DNA from: Gemmatimonadota bacterium
GTDB lineage: Bacteria > Gemmatimonadota > Gemmatimonadetes > Longimicrobiales > RSA9
Assembly (NCBI GenBank): GCA_016207445.1
Contig: JACQPS010000222.1
Span: 1-7,602 of the forward strand
DNA length: 7,602 nucleotides
Reading direction: 5' to 3'
Position 1 is the stretch's first letter. The number at the start of each line of letters is the position of its first letter. A model generated the notes under the pieces. The model worked only from the letters and a program-made list of their open reading frames with translations. It made no database searches and was not told the DNA's origin. Shown here in pieces: positions 4,436 to 7,602 of the stretch. Position numbers and translations under genes: made by a program.

Positions 4436-6046
4436 ATGCCTGAAGATCCCACGTCCGAATTCGCGGGGACCGCCGCGGCGCAGGTCGGCACGTCCAGGCG
4501 TGCGGCGCCGCCGTGGGAGCGCGGCTTCTTCGGCCACCCCCGCGGCCTGTCGACGCTCTTCTTCACCGAGATGTGGGAGCGTTTCAGCTTCTACGGCATG
4601 CGCGCGATCCTCATCCTGTTCATGACCGCGACGGTGGCGAACGGCGGGCTCGGCTTCAACACGCAGACGGCGGGCGCGATCTACGGACTCTACCTCGCCT
4701 TCGTTTACATGGGGGCGCTCCCGGGCGGATGGCTGGCCGACCGGTTCCTGGGCCAGCGGCGGGCCGTGTTCTTGGGCGGCATTGTGATCGCCTGCGGTCA
4801 TTTCAGCATGGCGCTGCCGGTGCTGCGGGAATTCGGTGTGCCGATCCCGCAGCTGCCGCCGTTCTATCTGGGGCTGTTGCTCATCGTGATCGGCACGAGC
4901 CTGCTCAAGCCCAACGTCAGCACCATGGTGGGAGAGCTGTACCGCGAGCAGGAGAGCGCGCGCCGCGATGCCGGCTTCTCGATCTTCTACATGGGCATCA
5001 ACACGGGCGCATTCCTCGCGCCGCTGGTCTGCGGCTACCTCGGGCAGCGCATCAACTGGCACCTGGGGTTCGCGGCCGCCGGCGTCGGCATGGTGCTCGG
5101 CCTGATGCAGTACCTGGCGGGCGGCAAGTACCTGGGCGAGGCCGGCCTGCACCCCGACCGCCGCGCGGGCGAAGATGGGGTGCGCCAGAAGCGTCGGCTC
5201 TTCGCGGGCGTGCGAGTCGCCGCCATCCTGCTCGCGGCCCTCGTCGCGCTCCAGCTCACGGGCGCGCTCGACGTCTCGATCGTTCAGGTGGCGAACGCGA
5301 CGGGCATCATCATTCTGGGCGTCACTTCCCTGTATTTCCTCTACCTCTTCAGCGCCGGTCATCTCGACGCGGTGGAGAAGAAGCGCGTCGTGGTGGTCGG
5401 GATTCTGTTCCTGTCGGCCGCGATCTTCTGGGCGGGCTTCGAGCAGGCGGGTTCGTCGCTCAACCTGGTAGCGGAGCAGCTCACGAACCGGGTGGTCTTC
5501 GGCTGGGATGTCCCGGCCAGCTGGCTACAGTCCGTGAATCCGCTGCTCATCATCGCACTGGCCCCGGTTTTTGCCTGGGTCTGGATCGCGCTGAGCGAAA
5601 AGAAGAGGGAGCCGTCGAGCCCGGCGAAGTTCGCGGTCGGGCTGATCCTCCTGGGAGCAGGCTTCGCCGTGCTGATCGTGGGGACCATGCGCGCCGCGCA
5701 GGGTCACCTGATCAGCCCGGCCTGGCTCGTCATCACCTACCTGCTCCACACCATGGGCGAGCTCGCGCTCAGCCCCGTCGGCCTGAGCACCGTCACCAAG
5801 CTGGCGCCGCACCGCATGGTGGGACAGATGATGGGCATCTGGTTCATGGCCTCGGCGCTGGGCAATCTGATCGCCGGCCAGCTCGCGGGGCTGACCGGCG
5901 CGGGGGAGGGCGCCGGCGGAGAAGTCAGCCCGGAGAAGGCCACGCAGATCTTCACGGTGGTGGCGGCCGTCACCATCGGCTATGGGCTTCTCCTGGCCCT
6001 GGTCGCCCGGCCGATCCGGAAGAAGCTGATGGGAGGGGTGCGCTAG
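4436..6046 (+). CDS. POT/PTR-family proton-coupled oligopeptide transporter
   Basis: This 536-aa major-facilitator protein is predicted to import di- and tripeptides across the inner membrane with protons. Family hallmarks are clear: the ExxERF motif in helix 1 (TEMWERFSFYG, Glu45, Glu48, Arg49), the first PTR signature GGWLADRFLG (97-106), the conserved Lys158 in SLLKPNVS, the second PTR signature FSIFYMGINTGAF (181-193), FWAGFEQAGSS in the second half, and GELALSPVGLSTVTKLAP near helix 10. Length and many hydrophobic segments fit the usual 14-helix bacterial members such as DtpA/DtpT. ATG 4436 is preferred; the in-frame ATG-like start at 4325 would add 37 low-complexity residues. The ribosome-binding site is weak (GAGCGAG). 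The N-terminal tail of about 30 residues before the first helix is longer than in many homologues. No terminator is seen after the stop, so read-through into the next gene is possible. Confidence 0.95.
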   Translation: MPEDPTSEFAGTAAAQVGTSRRAAPPWERGFFGHPRGLSTLFFTEMWERFSFYGMRAILILFMTATVANGGLGFNTQTAGAIYGLYLAFVYMGALPGGWLADRFLGQRRAVFLGGIVIACGHFSMALPVLREFGVPIPQLPPFYLGLLLIVIGTSLLKPNVSTMVGELYREQESARRDAGFSIFYMGINTGAFLAPLVCGYLGQRINWHLGFAAAGVGMVLGLMQYLAGGKYLGEAGLHPDRRAGEDGVRQKRRLFAGVRVAAILLAALVALQLTGALDVSIVQVANATGIIILGVTSLYFLYLFSAGHLDAVEKKRVVVVGILFLSAAIFWAGFEQAGSSLNLVAEQLTNRVVFGWDVPASWLQSVNPLLIIALAPVFAWVWIALSEKKREPSSPAKFAVGLILLGAGFAVLIVGTMRAAQGHLISPAWLVITYLLHTMGELALSPVGLSTVTKLAPHRMVGQMMGIWFMASALGNLIAGQLAGLTGAGEGAGGEVSPEKATQIFTVVAAVTIGYGLLLALVARPIRKKLMGGVR

Positions 6047-6049
6047 CCG

Positions 6050-6077
6050 TTGACGGACCCGGGCGCCGGCGTATTAT
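6050..6077 (+). promoter_or_regulatory. Sigma-70-type promoter for the 97-aa gene
   Basis: TTGACG (6050-6055) and TATTAT (6072-6077) are separated by 16 bases. Each hexamer differs from consensus at one position, and the -10 box is a striking AT-rich island in GC-rich DNA. The start point would be near 6084, giving a leader of about 37 bases that ends in GGGAGG (6111-6116) ahead of the ATG at 6121. The promoter begins four bases after the peptide transporter stop. GCCGGC palindromes flank the -10 element on both sides and could be an operator, but this may be chance. Confidence 0.75.
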
Positions 6078-6120
6078 CAGGGGCCGGCACCCAGCCGTAT
6101 CCCGGCAACGGGAGGTCGTC

Positions 6121-6414
6121 ATGCTTGCTCTGGACCAGATCAAGGTGGTCGCTCAGGAGTTGGATCGCGCGGCCGACGAGCGCATCGACCGGGCGGGCGA
6201 CCGCTACGATCGCACCCAGCTCTGGGAGGTGGTCCGCCGGGCCTGCCACGCGATCGAGGCAGTCGCCGCGCTGGAAAAGGACGACCTCTCGCCGTCCGAC
6301 CGCAGCCGCCGCGCGCGCTATCTCGTCTCCGAGCTCGAGTCGGCGCTCGAGGCCGCACGCAAGGCCAAGGTCGTACTGGACTGGACCAACCGGCGCGAGC
6401 AGGACGACGGCTGA
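6121..6414 (+). CDS. Hypothetical 97-aa charged helical protein
   Basis: I do not recognise this protein. It is 97 residues long with no signal peptide or membrane segment, so it is probably cytoplasmic. It is rich in Arg, Glu, Asp and Ala, with three amphipathic helical stretches: about 3-27, 32-53 (LWEVVRRACHAIEAVAALEK) and 58-85 (DRSRRARYLVSELESALEAARKAK). It carries one cysteine (Cys42) and two tryptophans. This looks like a small helical bundle or dimer, perhaps an adaptor or regulator, but no motif supports a specific role. ATG 6121 is fixed by GGGAGG four bases upstream and by the near-consensus promoter at 6050-6077. It is followed by a strong terminator, so it can be expressed as a single-gene transcript. 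Having its own strong promoter and ribosome-binding site argues that it is a real and fairly abundant protein. Confidence 0.8.
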   Translation: MLALDQIKVVAQELDRAADERIDRAGDRYDRTQLWEVVRRACHAIEAVAALEKDDLSPSDRSRRARYLVSELESALEAARKAKVVLDWTNRREQDDG

Positions 6415-6445
6415 GCGCCGCCCTTCCCGGGCCCAACGCGTGAGC

Positions 6446-6487
6446 CGTGCGCCGCGCCCGAGCGCAGAGCGCGGCGCACGCGTTTTT
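6446..6487 (+). terminator. Rho-independent terminator after the 97-aa gene
   Basis: A perfect 12-bp stem (CGTGCGCCGCGC, 6446-6457, pairing with 6469-6480) with an 11-base loop is followed by TTTTT (6483-6487). It lies 31 bases after the 97-aa stop codon. An alternative pairing of AACGCG (6435-6440) with CGCGTT (6479-6484) competes for the right-hand base of the stem and part of the T-run, so a switchable structure is conceivable. The next gene starts only 38 bases later. Confidence 0.82.
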
Positions 6488-6525
6488 CGGCGGCGCCCGG
6501 TGCGGAAATTCGTGGAGGGGGAGTA

Positions 6526-7545
6526 ATGCGGAAGCTGGCCACGCTCAAGCGTCTGTTCGACGACCGGGCCCTCTACTGCCAGCTCATCGTTACGCGCAAG
6601 TGCAACCTCGCCTGCGGCTACTGCAACGAGTTCGACCAGGTCTCCCGCCCCGTCCCCTTCGACACGCTGGTCCAGCGCATGGACCATCTCGTCGCGCTGG
6701 GCGTCACCATCATGGATTTTCTGGGCGGCGAGCCGCTGCTGCACCCCCGCATCGCCGAGCTGGTCGCGCACGCGAAGCGGAAGGGCTGCTGGACCAACAT
6801 CATCACCAACGGGCTGCTGCTCAGCGAAAAGCTGATCGCGGCGCTCAACGACGCGGGCCTCGACTCCATGTGCGTCTCGATCGATCGCGTGACGCCGACG
6901 GACTTCACGCACAAGGGGCTGCGGCCGCTGCGCAAGAAGCTGCGTGCGCTGCGCACCGACGCGCGCTTCCAGGTCGAGACCAATACCGTCCTCTGCGAAG
7001 AGACGCTCGACGAGTTCGAGGCGCTCGTGACCGAGCTGAAGCGCCTCGGATTCCCCGTGCGCTGCGGCGTACGCCACTACGATGGCCGGCTCGAGCTGAA
7101 CGAACGGCTGCGCGCGAAGCTCGACTGGTTCGACGCGCATTTCCGCCACTGGCGCATCGCGCCCATGATGGATCTGTACCGGGCGCGCAGCGAGGCGCGG
7201 CCGGCGGAGTGGAAGTGCACGGGCGGGTACAAGTTCCTGTACGTGGACGAGTTCGGTACGGTGAAGGCGTGCTCGCAGGTCGCGCTGCCCACGCCGCGCA
7301 ACGTGCTCGAGCTGTCCGTGGCCGACCTGAAGGCGAACGACCGACACAAGCCGTGTGAGACGGATTGCGGCGTGAGCTGCGTGATCCAGACGTCGCTCAT
7401 CACGGATCGGCCGTTCCGCTACGCCGCCCGCTGCGTGCAGCACCTGCTCGCGACGCGCGGCAACGGCGTGGCGTACGGCGGCTTCCGCAAGGCGTCGGCC
7501 CTACCTGCGGCGCCGGAGCGCGCCGCGGACGTGCTCGCTTCCTGA
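6526..7545 (+). CDS. Radical SAM protein with SPASM-like C-terminal cysteines
   Basis: This 339-aa radical SAM enzyme would use a [4Fe-4S] cluster to cleave S-adenosylmethionine and start radical chemistry on an unknown substrate. The cluster motif CxxxCxxC is at Cys26, Cys30 and Cys33 (CNLACGYC), followed by the SAM-binding GGEP (67-70) and later barrel strands such as ITNG (93-96) and CVSID (116-120). The C-terminal part has Cys231-x12-Gly-x4-Cys249, matching the first half of the SPASM pattern, then Cys277-x3-Cys281-x3-Cys285 and Cys303. This departs from the classic CX2CX5CX3C spacing but suggests at least one auxiliary Fe-S cluster. SPASM enzymes commonly modify peptides or proteins; no RiPP precursor is evident beside it. 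ATG 6526 has GGAGG (6514-6518) seven bases upstream. The terminator just upstream leaves little room for a separate promoter. The last 25 or so residues look like a low-complexity tail. Confidence 0.9.
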   Translation: MRKLATLKRLFDDRALYCQLIVTRKCNLACGYCNEFDQVSRPVPFDTLVQRMDHLVALGVTIMDFLGGEPLLHPRIAELVAHAKRKGCWTNIITNGLLLSEKLIAALNDAGLDSMCVSIDRVTPTDFTHKGLRPLRKKLRALRTDARFQVETNTVLCEETLDEFEALVTELKRLGFPVRCGVRHYDGRLELNERLRAKLDWFDAHFRHWRIAPMMDLYRARSEARPAEWKCTGGYKFLYVDEFGTVKACSQVALPTPRNVLELSVADLKANDRHKPCETDCGVSCVIQTSLITDRPFRYAARCVQHLLATRGNGVAYGGFRKASALPAAPERAADVLAS

Positions 7546-7602
7546 GGCGACGCCGCCGCCGCGCGTCACCGGCGAGCTCGACTTTCCGGTAACCGCCAGC
7601 GC

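Noticed and set aside
4024..4566. 180-aa minus-strand open frame across the intergenic gap
   Set aside because: It crosses the repeats and the start of the transporter gene, has no ribosome-binding site that I can support and no recognisable protein features.
4513..6120. Upstream extension of the 97-aa frame into a 633-aa protein
   Set aside because: The upstream part is the +2 shadow of the peptide transporter and has no membrane or domain features; promoter and ribosome-binding site fix the start at 6121.
6043..7443. 466-aa minus-strand open frame antisense to the 97-aa and radical SAM genes
   Set aside because: The sense strand has clear CxxxCxxC, GGEP, promoter, terminator and ribosome-binding sites; the antisense frame shows composition typical of shadows in GC-rich DNA.
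1..7602. CRISPR array, tRNA, rRNA, or insertion sequence with transposase
   Set aside because: No regularly spaced repeats, no tRNA-like cloverleaf or rRNA sequence and no transposase-like frame could be recognised on either strand.

Overview
This is a very GC-rich bacterial window with no rRNA, tRNA, CRISPR array or transposase. The genes encode an outer-membrane-type lipoprotein, Sec-exported proteins and a sigma-54 activator, which indicates a Gram-negative chromosome. Gemmatimonadota or a similar GC-rich phylum would fit, but no marker gene here settles the taxonomy. Because of the high GC, many long antisense and alternative-frame ORFs are open, and these are treated as shadows.

Left half, minus strand (about 3907 down to 63). 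A receiver-less sigma-54 enhancer-binding protein (2855-3907) is followed by five co-directional elements. These are a candidate -24/-12 promoter overlapping a perfect dyad, a 71-aa secreted peptide with four cysteines in two duplicated CX6C halves (2507-2722), a hairpin, a beta-propeller-like lipoprotein (1405-2421), and an ABC ATPase (794-1420) and six-helix ABC permease (93-797). The last three genes overlap, so they are probably translationally coupled, and a GC-rich hairpin (63-86) closes the unit. I read this as one regulated cassette: activator, small exported Cys peptide, surface propeller lipoprotein and ABC-2-type transporter. It is the most likely undescribed system in the window.

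Middle (3908-4435). This is a 528-base gap without a credible gene. It separates the divergent halves and holds two inverted copies of an AATTCACCGC-type intergenic repeat about 220 bases apart, plus a short 9-bp tandem repeat.

Right half, plus strand. A POT/PTR-family proton-coupled peptide transporter (4436-6046) is followed four bases after its stop by a strong sigma-70-type promoter. That promoter drives a 97-aa charged helical protein of unknown function (6121-6414). A strong Rho-independent terminator follows, and only 38 bases after it a radical SAM protein with a SPASM-like C-terminal cysteine set (6526-7545) begins. The right-hand genes look like mostly separate units; no functional link between them or to the left cassette can be shown from sequence alone.
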